Origin: Kuschelorhynchus macadamiae
Lineage: Eukaryota > Arthropoda > Insecta > Coleoptera > Curculionidae
Reading direction: 5' to 3'
Length of the DNA stretch: 64,000 bases
Assembly: GCA_030620095.1 (NCBI GenBank)
Contig: JAUTXW010000356.1
Location: 124,001-188,000 of the forward strand
Both the position numbers and the translations under genes were made by a program. A model generated the notes under the pieces. The model worked only from the letters and a program-made list of their open reading frames with translations. It ran no database searches and had not been told where the DNA came from. Below, piece after piece: positions 10,420-21,275 of the stretch. The stretch's first letter is position 1. Every line of letters starts with the position of its first letter.

Positions 10420-11170
10420 TTTTCACCAAGTTCGTGAGAGAGTTGTACTGCATGGATTTTTTTTAAATGATCATCTGGTGAACCTTTCAACATTATTGTA
10501 AATTTTGGTGTTTCAAACATATATATTTAAAACACTACACCAAATTTTTCAGTAAGTTCGTGAGAGAGTTGTACTGTACCGATTTATATGATTTTTTTTA
10601 AATGATTCTCTGGTGACCGAGATCTATCAACACTATTTGTTGTATTGTACATTTTTATAAGGTGTTTCAAAAAATCGGATCACTGATTAATCACGATTCT
10701 GCTCACACCGTTTGACGTAAAAAGCTTTTGGCACACAGATTGATAGTAGGATGTAGAAGTTCGATAAGAAGGGATTTTTCAAAACTGAAATTTCAAGGGG
10801 GTGAATATCACATTTTTTATTTACAAAACGGTTGGTTTTTTGGAAAAACGCTTAAACTCCTGTATGTTATTTGATTATTTTACATATATTATAATTTCTT
10901 TAAAATGTATACAGGGTGTTTCTAAAAGTCGGGTCACTGATTAATCACGATTCTGCTCAGACTGCTTGACGTAAAAAGCTGAATTTTGGCGTATAGGTTG
11001 ATTGTAGGATGTAGAGGTTCGATAAGAAGGAATTAAAAAATATTATTACAATATTTTATATTGAAAAAACGGTTAGTATTTCAAAAAAATCTGTTTGAAC
11101 AGGTTAATTTTATTATTTTTTACATATTTGTTAAAAATTTATACATTTTTCAAAAAATCGGAAATAATTT
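10420..11170 (+). repeat. Two families of imperfect tandem repeats
   Basis: The phrase AAGTTCGTGAGAGAGTTGTA occurs at about 10,428 and again about 124 bp later. A second unit of roughly 255-265 bp, containing TCACTGATTAATCACGATTC, occurs at about 10,677 and 10,936. The second family starts with an AGGGTGTTTC-like end typical of insect DNA transposon termini, so this may be stacked non-autonomous elements. Confidence 0.6.
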
Positions 11171-11796
11171 ATAAACATTAAATTGAAAGAAAATGTAAAA
11201 CGTTATAAAAACGTATTTAAATAAGGCGATTTAAGTACCTCATTATCCCTTTCGTTATCGCCATACACGAAGTCGCGGGTACTCGCTAGTTATTTATGAT
11301 TCTAATGGTCGTCATATTTTGTTATTTTTTAAATGTAGGTATAAAATAATCTAAATAGGTAAAAAAACTATCGTACTCCCGTTCCTGTATTCATTGCCTT
11401 TTTATATTCCGATAGCCGACCGTCATTTTACAGTTGGGCTGCTGGATTTTTACCCATGCACCATCGATGAAAATATCAAAAACCTGGTTTTAAAACATGG
11501 TATTTCTCTTATCGATTAGTATTCCGTAAATCAATAATAAAAGGATGAAATTAATATGAATACAATCAAGAAATATGTTAAGAGATTAAATCACCAAAAC
11601 GAACTTCCCAGACAAAGACATCACCGTAAGTAGGCTTTTCAGGTCAAAACCTTAACCGTCAATGATTTATTTGGATGTTATTTTTATTATCATTTTATAT
11701 TGTTTGTATTTGCGTATTTATGTATTAATAAAGCTTTGTGCCGTTGTATCTTCACATCAGTCCTTTTAAGTTATCCTACTAAGTTATTTATCTTTA
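11171..11796. other. Gene-free stretch
   Basis: No recognisable gene. It may include 5' sequence of the LINE relic that follows, but no coding similarity was seen upstream of about 11,797. Confidence 0.4.
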
Positions 11797-12925
11797 CATA
11801 ATATATTATCTCGGGAACAATTTGGCTTTCATTCCTCAAAAAGTACCAATGATGCCATCTTTTCTTTTATGTAATCTTTGTATTTGGGACTAAATGATGG
11901 AGATGTCGCTGCAGCAGCTTTCTGCGATTTGTTAAAGGGTTTTGACTGTGTTGTGCACAAGACCTTGATGTATAAACTTGAACGTTACGGATTTAGGGGA
12001 AAATGTTTGGAGTGGTTTGGTTCTTATCTATCTGGGAGACAACAGTCTGTGGTTTTCAGGGATCAAGTCTCTGAACCACACCAAATAAATATTGGAATAC
12101 CTCAGGGGTCGGTTCTAGTACCAATATTATTCCTCAAATGCATTAAGAATTTGGCTTTTTTAAACCTGCACGGTATAATTACTCTTTTCGCTGACGATCT
12201 TACTGTTTTATGGTGTAATAAAAAATTAGATTTAGATTAGAATCCAGTCAAAAATACAGATAGATTCGCCTGTAATTAACAAATGGTACCATGCTAACTG
12301 TTTGACTTTAAATATCTCAAAGACATGCATTGTTCCATTTAAGTGTAATGTAAGTGGCATAAGTTTGAATTAAAACATGATTAATCAACAAAATCATAAG
12401 AAATTCTTAGGTCTCACTGTTGATAATAACCTTAAATTTGAATTTCATATAAAACAACTCAGAGCAAACTGTTTTGCCCTCAGAGTTATATCAAACAATT
12501 TAGATATTCAAACAGCAGGTAGCGCATATTTTTTGTTGATAGAATCACACCTGCGTTATGGTATTTCTTTTTCGGGAACCTGTTCAGCCACACTGTTCCA
12601 AAGTATCTTTGTAATTCAGAAACGAGCACTGAGGTACATGACTAAGACTCTACCAAGAGAATCATGTAAACCATTGTTTAAAAAAAACAGGAGTTTTGAC
12701 TTTGGTTTGTATTTTTATATTGGAAACTGTATGTCTGATAAAGTAAAGACTAGAAATATCTGCTTATAACACTCGCCAAATATATAATGCTAAAAAATTC
12801 TATGATTTATTGCAGTAAAAAAATATATAATCATCTACCTTTACATCAGAGAGAAATACAGGAAGAAAAAATATTTAGAAGGCAAGTTACACACCAAATG
12901 AATTTTTCGAAGATCGATTTTAACT
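11797..12925 (+). pseudogene. LINE (non-LTR retrotransposon) reverse transcriptase relic
   Basis: Reverse transcriptase for target-primed retrotransposition, broken. It starts inside the domain with LSREQFGFHSSKSTNDAI, followed by an in-frame stop near 11,870. Then come the motif A region DLLKGFDCVVHKTLMYKLERY, with the family's DFSKAFD-like block altered, then GIPQGSVLVPILF (motif B) and FADDLTVLW (motif C with the catalytic AspAsp) near 12,190. A frameshift near 12,240 is followed by KFLGLTVDNNLKFEFHI and a C-terminal YGISFSG...QKRALRYM block up to about 12,766, and a last piece to about 12,925. The style is that of the jockey/CR1 group. The endonuclease and ORF1 are missing, so it is a 5'-truncated copy as is usual for LINEs. 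Confidence 0.85.
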
Positions 12926-12994
12926 GTATTTACGTGTATATGTATATATCTTTTATTTTGTATTATATTTTTACTATAGTATTTTTTGACTAAT

Positions 12995-14184
12995 GCAAGT
13001 AAATGTTTGTTTTAAATCGTGGAAATTCTATATTTACTTGTGTATTGGTTACCTGACAATTTATTGGGTTTTTATGTATTTGTTTCCGTTATTGTAATTT
13101 TATATTATGTTCTTTATATATTTTTTGTTTCACCTTTAAGACGTAACTTTTTATATTTAATTTAAATTTTAATTTTAGCAATTATTTTGATTTGATTTAT
13201 GAAGCTATTTTTGATATATCTTTTTGTTTCTGGTAAGTACACCAATAATTAATGTAGACTTTTTTTTGATTATTTAAAACTCGTAATTTTGACTTGATTC
13301 GTATGAATATGAATTACGCATGAGTAAACATCCAACAGATCAATTCTACCTCATGTCATTGTTCTTATATGCAAACCTGGTTTTAAAAGAAAATTTTGTA
13401 TGTGTGTCGTGTATAGTTGATTTTCATACTAACAATTAACGAATGAGCACCGCTTACCACTTAGCTTTTGTCGGGATTTGTGATCTGATGTATAATGTTT
13501 CTGACCCAAGTTAAAGTAGGCCTTGGAGCACTAAAGCAAAATATATACATCTTCGGTACCCGTGTACACAAATTATTAAATATCTTGAACTTCTGAACAG
13601 TGGTCGTGTGACAGGTGTTTAGATATATCTATCGGCTTTTATTAAAGGATACATATCCTGGGATTTCGATCTAAATCGACAGTATCTCTTCTAAAGTAGT
13701 TGAGACTCGTCTTTTTGTAAAGTAGTTATCGTTTATTTTTGTGATCGGCCTAATTAACTGACACTAGAAGTGAATTTTGTTATGTCTAATAACTTTTTAA
13801 TGTTACGAGTTCAAAAAAGTTGTAATGACATTTGTCTTAACTGTACTTCTTTGCAATAAACATTTATAAACTTGGGTTTGTGTATTTTTATTTATCACGG
13901 TATTTTCCAACATTAATATGATGCTCACTCAGTTAATTTTTATGTAATAAATTATATCCAAGGTCGGCAAGTTTTAATTTAGATCTCAGATATTTAGAGT
14001 TAATGTGAAGATAATCTATTTTTCAAAATTCTTAATAGTTTAAAACAGTTTTTGCTTTCTGTCTCTCTGGTATAATTACTGTTTTTATTAGTTTGGCGCC
14101 GCCAACACAGATTTTGTAAACATTTTTAGTTCTGTTTATACAGTTTTTTAAAAGTCAAGTGTAACATGTGTCATGTCTGGGAAT
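12995..14184. other. Gene-free stretch
   Basis: Sequence after the LINE relic, probably including its 3' untranslated part to about 13,200. No other gene or structured element was recognised. Confidence 0.45.
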
Positions 14185-14260
14185 TATATATATATATATA
14201 TATATATCTATATATATATATATATATATAGATATATATATGTTGATTTTTAGTCCTTCA
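14185..14260. repeat. TA microsatellite with a shared 20-bp tail
   Basis: Interrupted TA repeats are followed at 14,241-14,260 by TGTTGATTTTTAGTCCTTCA. The same tail, with one change, follows another TA microsatellite at 60,314-60,333. The microsatellite therefore seems to be part of a dispersed element rather than an independent expansion. Confidence 0.7.
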
Positions 14261-14529
14261 CTCATGACATAATCATCGCTCTTACAGGTATTACCTCTGA
14301 GTATCAGACAGGGTATTTTATTTTTAATTAAACTTGCATTTATTATTGTTTTTTAGAAATGGACCAAGATGATAATTTGAAATTTTCAGAATCTCCTAAA
14401 AATATGACATTTTTACATGCATATGATTATTTTATTAAAACCTCCTTGTGCCCAGTTTTATACTTTTTGCCTCTCATCATTTTTTGTCTTCTTTCATTTT
14501 GAATACCTATTTTTTACTTGACTTACAAA

Positions 14530-14720
14530 TTTGGGGACGCCAATCAGAAGCCAGTATTTCCGGGCCCCTCCTCCAGCTAATCAGAAGCAAGCTCCACTTA
14601 CTGGTTAGGCTCTCCCCCAGCTAATCAGGAGTAAGCTCCGCCTAATGGTTCCCATCTCTGGATTACTTTCTAGGATGTCCCCGGCCAATCAGGTGTACGC
14701 TCTTATAGCTTAATGCAGTA
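14530..14720 (+). repeat. Short imperfect tandem repeats, relatively GC-rich
   Basis: Variants of CCAGCTAATCAGAAGCAAGC recur about every 50-60 bp (for example 14,573 and 14,630, with degenerate copies on each side). No protein is encoded. The composition differs from the AT-rich surroundings. Confidence 0.6.
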
Positions 14721-14829
14721 TTCCTAGCCTTGCTCTCCCATTATGGTCTTTGCAGAAATTTGCTTTCATGTCGACCCATTTTGTTGCCAGGGTCGTGTTC
14801 CTTTTTTCCCCCATAGCCCATTTTTACGC

Positions 14830-15150
14830 TACATCTAAGCGCCATTTTGTCGGGGTCGAAACTGTATTGACATTGGGTCTAACTTATGATAGTGACCCTG
14901 GAGGATTTTTTATGAATACTTAAGTTTTATATGTAATTTGGGTGTTTAAAAAGCTGGGGCGTTTTATGTTAACATGTAAGCGCCATTTTGTAGGGGTAAA
15001 AATTATATAGGCATTGGGCCTAATCTGTAGTTTGTAGTTAATTTATAATATATTTTTTATTAACGCTAAAAAAGTTTTATATATAATTTGTGTGTTTAAA
15101 ACAGCTCGGGCGTTTTATGCGACCAGCTAAGCGCCATTTTGTCCGGGGTT
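14830..15150 (+). repeat. Three tandem copies of a ~145-bp unit
   Basis: TAAGCGCCATTTTGT recurs at about 14,838, 14,978 and 15,129, each followed by a CGGGGT-like block. In the last two copies it is preceded by a GGGCGTTTTATG-like block. The units are diverged by tens of percent, so this is an old minisatellite or stacked element ends. Confidence 0.65.
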
Positions 15151-15544
15151 CCTAAATTACTGCTTTTTATAAATTTTATTATCAAATGTTATATGAAACA
15201 GAAATTTGTATTATCGGATGATGCATTTATACCTCTCTTGAGGGATTGAAAACAGTAGACAATATTAATAAATTGATTACTATAAAGGGCCATTACAAAC
15301 AGGGTACCATTTAAAAGATACCAACAACTGCAATAAGATTCGTGATTTTTATTGAATAATGTACCTATTTAAAGGTCTTGTATTGCGAAATATATATTTT
15401 TCAGGCTACTAAGCAAGGGGTGGGGGTTATACGAAGATGTCCTTCAAAACTAAATTTAACGAATCCACAGCACAAAGAACGAAATCGGAATTTGGTGTAT
15501 GACCTTTATAAATGTTTTCGCCTCAACATATGCGCTTGACAATC

Positions 15545-16340
15545 CAGTGACGGCTCGCCGCTGAAAAAGTAAGTGAAGTACAAATGAAGCAAGAAAAAAT
15601 CGCCAGAATTTTTTTTATATGTGGAAGGGGTAGAATATTTTTTACGACTTACCTAAACTTTGTATACTGAATCAATTCTCCTATCCTTCATAGCAGCAAG
15701 ACAATGGACAAATACAGCCTGCGGCGCTTTTTCTTTTGAGGGCCATTTAGATGGCCTGACATTACACTTACGCAATCGTAACATTGCCCTATTAATTTAT
15801 GTTTATAGTCAAATTGGTCCAAAATTTGATCCAATAGAGAATATAAATTCTCCGACGTTCTATCGGAGCTGACATTATAAAATCCTAAGAATCTCTCGAC
15901 TACTGAACCTTCTGAATTAACGTATCTTAAAATTATGGAGCACTGGGAGGTCTGCGTGATATAAGTGGTGTCATCCACTTGCACAAAAAAAAAACTGCGT
16001 TGATTATTTCATTTTTTACATGATCATTTAAATAATCAGAAATGCATTCAATTATTTCGTTTTGAATAGTTTTCGAGTCATCAGTAAAAACATTTCTAAT
16101 TTTTTCTTGATGATCTTTTAGTTCTTGGGAACTTCTCGATATTAATAAACCTAAAAGCTTTTTAAAATCCCCCCTATTTATTGACTCGCTGCTCTCATCA
16201 TGGCCGCGAAATACTAACTCTTGTTTTGTAAGGTACAAAACTGCGTCAATTACCAAGTACATAAATAGTCTATTTAATCGATTGTTTTCGTTAAAATGTA
16301 TTTTATATAGTCTAGCATTTTCTTTTAAGTGTCAGCTAGA
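15545..16340 (-). pseudogene. hAT transposase relic (DUF4371 / ZMYM1-like)
   Basis: The plus-strand left end at 15,545 reads CAGTGACGGCTC, identical to both ends of the hAT element at 32,109-33,457. The coding relic runs leftward. Near 16,320-16,180 it reads KIHFNENNRLNRL then VVLYL-like sequence and LVFRGHDESSESINRGDF, the conserved start of the DUF4371 region. It continues with RSSQELKDHQEKI and TIQNEIIECISDYL. After a frameshift near 15,985 comes VDDTTYITQTSQCSIILRY, the catalytic-aspartate region of this family, then FYNVSSDRTSENLY and IGQCYDCVSVMSGHLNGPQ. The C-terminal dimerisation region is absent and no right terminus was found, so the copy is deleted. Confidence 0.8.
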
Positions 16341-17551
16341 GTGCTTTGATTTTTTACAAATGTTTTTAGCATTAATGCTCCGCCGAATCTTCATGTTTAT
16401 ATAAAAACGTTCATATATTTAACATACCTGCAAATCCTTCCTTATTCCACACTGAATATTTATTGGAAACTAGTAAACAAAGCCAGCAAAACAATTTTTG
16501 TAATATTTGACTACTACATAACCATGTGTACGCCGAAAACCAGGATGACGATTAAAACTCTAATCTTGTTCCTTCCATCGATTAAATGGAGTTTCCAACA
16601 AGATGCAAACCACATCCGTGATTCATCAATAATGTGAATTAATAAACCCGACATCAAATAAAGTTGTAACAACACCATAAATAAATATAACACAAAACAG
16701 TTAAGCAAACTGCGAAATTCGCGAAAATAAAAGTAAACAACCACCCCAAACTGAACGACACGTGGGTGTAGTTTACTGCGTTAGCAATTCACCGACTGCC
16801 AATTTAACAACAAACTGGTGACTCATTAAAATACATTGTCTTAACACCTACACCAGATACGAAACCTAGACAAGTAGCGCGTCAATTTTCTTTGGCCTCG
16901 GCGCGGGAGAGATGTATGGCCCGCACCAAAAATGTTGTTGGATATTAAAAAATATTAATACAATTTTAACTTTCAGAAAAATATTTATTTATACACAAAA
17001 TTATAAAAAATATCTGAACATTAGTTATGTAACTACTTGATTAAGAATATTCTGTCTTTTTAAGGAAATATATGACATCATTTTATGATTTTTTTTAAGT
17101 AAAACCAATATTATCGGCATTCAATTAACAAACAAGAGTTTTGGGTAATATCTAAAACAAAGATAAAATAAATAATCTAATGACAAAAAAAGATGCATTG
17201 GTAAAGTGCGGGACATAAAAGAAAATCGGGCGGTCCTTAAAATAAAGGTTCATAGTCTTAAGCAAGCGGAAAAGTAAAATTTGTGTACGCAAATAAATTT
17301 TATGTTATTTTATTTATTGTAATAGTTTGCCGCTTCACCTATAAAGTGCGTCAGCTAAGCGGTACGGAAAATTAATCGAGGATTTAGTAAATTTCGCACT
17401 GGTCCACTTGTAATTGGGATGTGCCTAGAGTCTCCATGCACTTGCTGCTAGGAGGTTCTAGCTATTTCCAGTGGCGCTTATACATTTCGAGCATTTGTTT
17501 TCATTTCTATATAAATGCGTTGCGTTGAATTTGAACTATTTCGAAGTAACG
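16341..17551. other. Gene-free stretch
   Basis: No gene recognised. Part of it may be flanking sequence of the hAT relic on its left or of the Tc1-like relic on its right, but I could not find terminal repeats that would set the limits. Confidence 0.4.
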
Positions 17552-18875
17552 ATGGCGAGCAAAAGAGGAAAAACAATTCGAAGCGGTGCACGTAAAGTTA
17601 TTGCGAGCGTTATAGAGGCCTGTACTAGAGAAGCTGAAAATAATAGTATCACTATTCCAATTCAAAATCGAAAAGAACGCGCTGCATTTTACACTGGTGT
17701 GGAAAGTAGTGTAAGAAAAATTCAAAGAGAACATAATGATCGCTCATGTTCTACTTCACCTTTAAAATCTCCTGGTAAAAAAGATCCCGATTATCACACA
17801 AAGATAAAATTGACGATGGTGATTTTCAAGTAATTCGACGAACAATAGAGGATTTTTAAATAAACTTGAAGAAGGTTCCGACCTGCAAACCCCTACTTCG
17901 TGCTGTAAAGAACAAAATAGATTTTCCGTGCATAAAACCTTAAATCGGCTTTTACGATCAAATGGTTTTCTTTGGCGCCAAAATAGTGCAAAAATAAAAG
18001 AAAATTGCTCATTGAGAGACCAAATATTTTTCACTAGCGGGTGAAATATCTATCAACTGTAAGGCAATATAGGCAAGAAGGACGCAATATTGTGTATCTA
18101 GACGAAATTTGGGTAGATAATGATATGACAGTGAACAAATGCTGGCAAAGTGAAAGTGTTACAGGTGTTGTTCAGAGAATCCGCTCTAGTAGTCGCTTTA
18201 TTATAGTTCATGCTGGTTCAGAAGCCGGATTTGTTCCAGGTATTGCTTCAGTTTTTCGCTCGGGACTAACAACATGGACAGATGAATAGAGATAATTTTG
18301 AAAAGTGGTTGCTCGAGAAGCTTCTACCTAACATTCCTCCCAAATCAGTCGTGGTAATGGATAATGCGTCTTAAAATTCTCACGTAGAAGATAAAGTGCC
18401 AACTAAATACTCTACAAAAGCTCATATGATATCGTGGCTTAAATTGAACAATCTTGTATGTGATACAACACGGAGAAAATATCAATTATATAAAGTAATA
18501 TCAGCCAACAAGCCTAGAGAAAAAAGTATAAAATTGACGGTCTGTTACGTAACCTCGGTCATACACCTTTAAGGCTGCCTCCATACATGTGCGACCTCAA
18601 CCCTATTGAACTTGCATGGACAGGAGTAAAAAAATATATTCGAGAGCGCAACACCGGTGAACTTTCAATTAAAGACTAGAACAACATTAGAAGCGATTGA
18701 CTCAATATCGGCTGAAAATTGGAAATCGTATGTTAAACATGTTCGTTCTATTCAAGATAAATACTGGGAAGTAGATGACAAAATTGAAACGGTTATTGAT
18801 GATTTAGTTATCACACTGGGATCTTCAAGTAGTGCCGACGAAACCTCATCATTTTCAGATGAAGACAACGATTGA
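17552..18875 (+). pseudogene. Tc1/IS630-like transposase relic with DD~82E spacing
   Basis: DDE transposase that in active form would cut and paste its element. Methionine at 17,552 begins MASKRGKTIRSGARKVI, a helix-turn-helix N-terminal region. After a frameshift near 17,815 the product continues through FLWRQNSAKIKEN. At about 18,095 IVYLDEIWVDNDMTVNKCW holds the first catalytic Asp. At 18,351 VVVMDNAS holds the second (Asp codon at 18,360), directly followed by a stop. At about 18,575-18,620 RLPPYMCDLNPIELAW holds the catalytic Glu (codon at 18,608). The distance of 248 nt implies about 82 residues between the last two catalytic positions, much longer than DD34E Tc1 and like the DD82E group. 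The acidic serine-rich C-terminus ends at 18,875. Multiple stops and frameshifts make it inactive. Confidence 0.8.
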
Positions 18876-19102
18876 GAAGGAATCGAACCATTAGAATCAC
18901 AGCCGTCAACCTCAAAAATGGCTTAGTTTTTTTCATATATTTTGTAAAATTGTTCATAAAGTAGCTGTCAATAAACTGCTTCAAAATAATTAATTTTCTG
19001 TTCAACACCGGGTGTCAAAAAATATCTAATATTGCAATTAATATTTGAAAAACTACAGAACTCATAGTTTTCCAAAATTAATCCATCAATGTAGTTATAG
19101 TA

Positions 19103-19813
19103 GGGGAGCCAACACTGATTCCAGTGAACAAGATTTATCAAAATTTTAACTTATGCAGTTCGACTTTGGCCTATTCGGGTATGCCAAAAGTGACCGTTTG
19201 TCTCCGTCTGTCATATTACTTTTTACAGGGGGGTGATTCTTGGATCTTTTTAAGAAAAAAGTTTAATATGAACCTAAAAGTCTTAACTTTGGAAACACAG
19301 GGTTTTAAAAAACATATTTTTAAATCCTAATTCTGATGCTATTATAGATAAATAACTGTGTGAAATTTGATACACGTCTTTTATACATAACAGGGCATTT
19401 TTTATTAACAATCAATTTTTGAAATTTCTACCAGTGGCGTGCATATGTAATTAACCTGGGTAAATCCGTCGTATGCTCCTTAATGCACAGAAGAAGTGTA
19501 TCAAATTACATGCACTTATCTACAATACCATCAGAATTGGAATAAAGAAAAATTATTCCTTTTTAAACTTTACCATCCTGTATCTCAAAAGTTAAGACTT
19601 TTAGGGCATAAAAACACCCTCTTTAATATCAGCACGCAATTAGAAAACGCCCTGTATAGTACTTCACAATGACGGCCCCTGTATAAAGTAATATGACAAA
19701 CGGAAACAGACGGCCACTTTTGGCATACCCGAGTAGCCCAAAGTCGAACTGCATAAATTAAAATTTTGATAAATCTCGTTCTCGTTCACTGGATCTGATA
19801 CCGGCTGCCCTTG
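19103..19813. mobile_element. Non-autonomous element with a second element nested inside
   Basis: Outer inverted repeats of about 110-130 bp: the block around CCAGTGAACAAGATTTATC at 19,123 recurs inverted ending near 19,800, and CAGTTCGACTTTGG / CCAAAGTCGAACTG also pair. TA lies immediately outside each end (19,101-19,102 and 19,814-19,815), consistent with a Tc1/mariner-type TA duplication. The interior from about 19,226 to 19,660 matches the terminal repeats of the DD41D element at 38,960-41,498 (GGGGTGATTCTTGGA on the left, ATCTCAAAAGTTAAGAC on the right). A derivative of that family has therefore inserted into a different palindromic element. Confidence 0.7.
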
Positions 19814-19815
19814 TA

Positions 19816-21186
19816 AAATCTGGACTGGTAAATCGTATATCACTATACTGGGTGGTCCAATAATAGTCGACGTAGGCAGTAGCCCGGGAACCGTTAATGA
19901 CAGAACTCAAGAAACAATATATTTATAGGTAAATCGATCAAGAAAAATCGAAAATTAAATTATTTTAAAATTCGAAAGTTCGTCGTTTTTGCAACACCAA
20001 AGAGATATAGAAGTGCTGTACACGAAAGAAAACACACAAATATAGATAAATGTTCATTAAGCATAGTTACATTTTTTAATTATCTGAAGTGCGTATAGTC
20101 AAAAAGGAGTGCCATATTATTTAAAGAACGACGGGACACCACTGGTTTAAAGAGATTTCTTGGCCGAACTTCCTAAACCGATTGACTCCGCCCGGTTTTC
20201 TTTCTTGTCCCGCTTTTTATAACGTGTGCTATAATGGAGAAAATCAAATCATAGACAAAAATAAATGTTCTCATTCAATTTGTTGAGCGGATTTATTTAA
20301 TTATTGAGTGTTATGGAGTTGGTAAGAGCATATATATTGTTAAAAAATGCTAATTTTTTTTGTGTATACCGTGGCTGCTCCTCCAACACAAACGTATTAT
20401 ATAAACTGTTTTATTACTTGTTTTATTTTATCAATTAATTTATTTTATATGTAATATTTGCTTTACGTTAATACGAAATTTTTAGACTAGATTATAGCAG
20501 ATCGTTTCGTTAACGGTATTTTAAAATTACTTTTTATTATTGATAAAAACCAATTATTTCCATGTCTTTCAAGACCATTACTAGCATAATTAAAAATTTT
20601 GGCGGTTCAAGTTTGGTTTATGTAACGTTTGCATTTTCAATGCAAATTAAATCCGTAGCTATAGTAATACACTTTTTACGTAATGGATGACCGTGTTCAC
20701 CTTCAGAACGTCTAAGATTTGATTTTCTCTGTCCCTGAGCTACGGCAGTTGGATTATTTCAATGTTACAGGGATTAATATGATTATCGGTATCGGTATTT
20801 TAACAATGCTGTCTTTAACAATAAAATTACCTATCTGATAAAATTATGACCTTTTGCGGAATAAAAAATCAGATCTGCGCTTTGGTCCAGAAAAATTGTC
20901 GGTATAGTGGTATCATAAAGGCGCTTTACACAGCTTGTAGTACTGCAAAACATTTACTTTCAAAATGATCTTCGCATAACTTGTAATTACAATAACTTTT
21001 TTTTGAAAGATCTTCCCTTCCAGCCGCTTTAAGCAAACTGTTAAATCTAAAATTATTATATTTTTATACTATAAAAAACTATAAATTAGGCTACTTATAA
21101 AGTACTTGTTTGTTAAAACATGTTTTGCTATTAAACTTACTATCAGGTGTAAAAAATTATAAATGTTAATAATACAACCAGCATAC
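19816..21186. other. Gene-free stretch
   Basis: AT-rich sequence without recognised genes. A short phrase CACCACTGGTTTAAAG near 20,139 also occurs near 6,607, hinting at shared mobile-element ends. Confidence 0.4.
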
Positions 21187-21275
21187 CTTACGGGATCTTG
21201 AGGTAATTTAAACTGTGATGTATTGCTCCCACTTCTATTTGAACAATGTAAATAAAGGTCCTTATAACCAGGCAT
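21187..21275 (-). pseudogene. Possible THAP-type zinc-finger first exon
   Basis: Minus-strand start at 21,275 reads MPGYKDLYLHCSNRSG and then FKLPQDPVR before a good donor (AAG|GTATGC). The layout (Met near the first finger cysteine, then an F-K-x-P-x-D-P block ending at a splice site) is that of a THAP zinc-finger first exon. However, the first expected cysteine is aspartate, and no downstream exon with the Cys-x2-His half was found. It may be a dead fragment of a P-like element or a THAP gene. The call is tentative. Confidence 0.35.
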
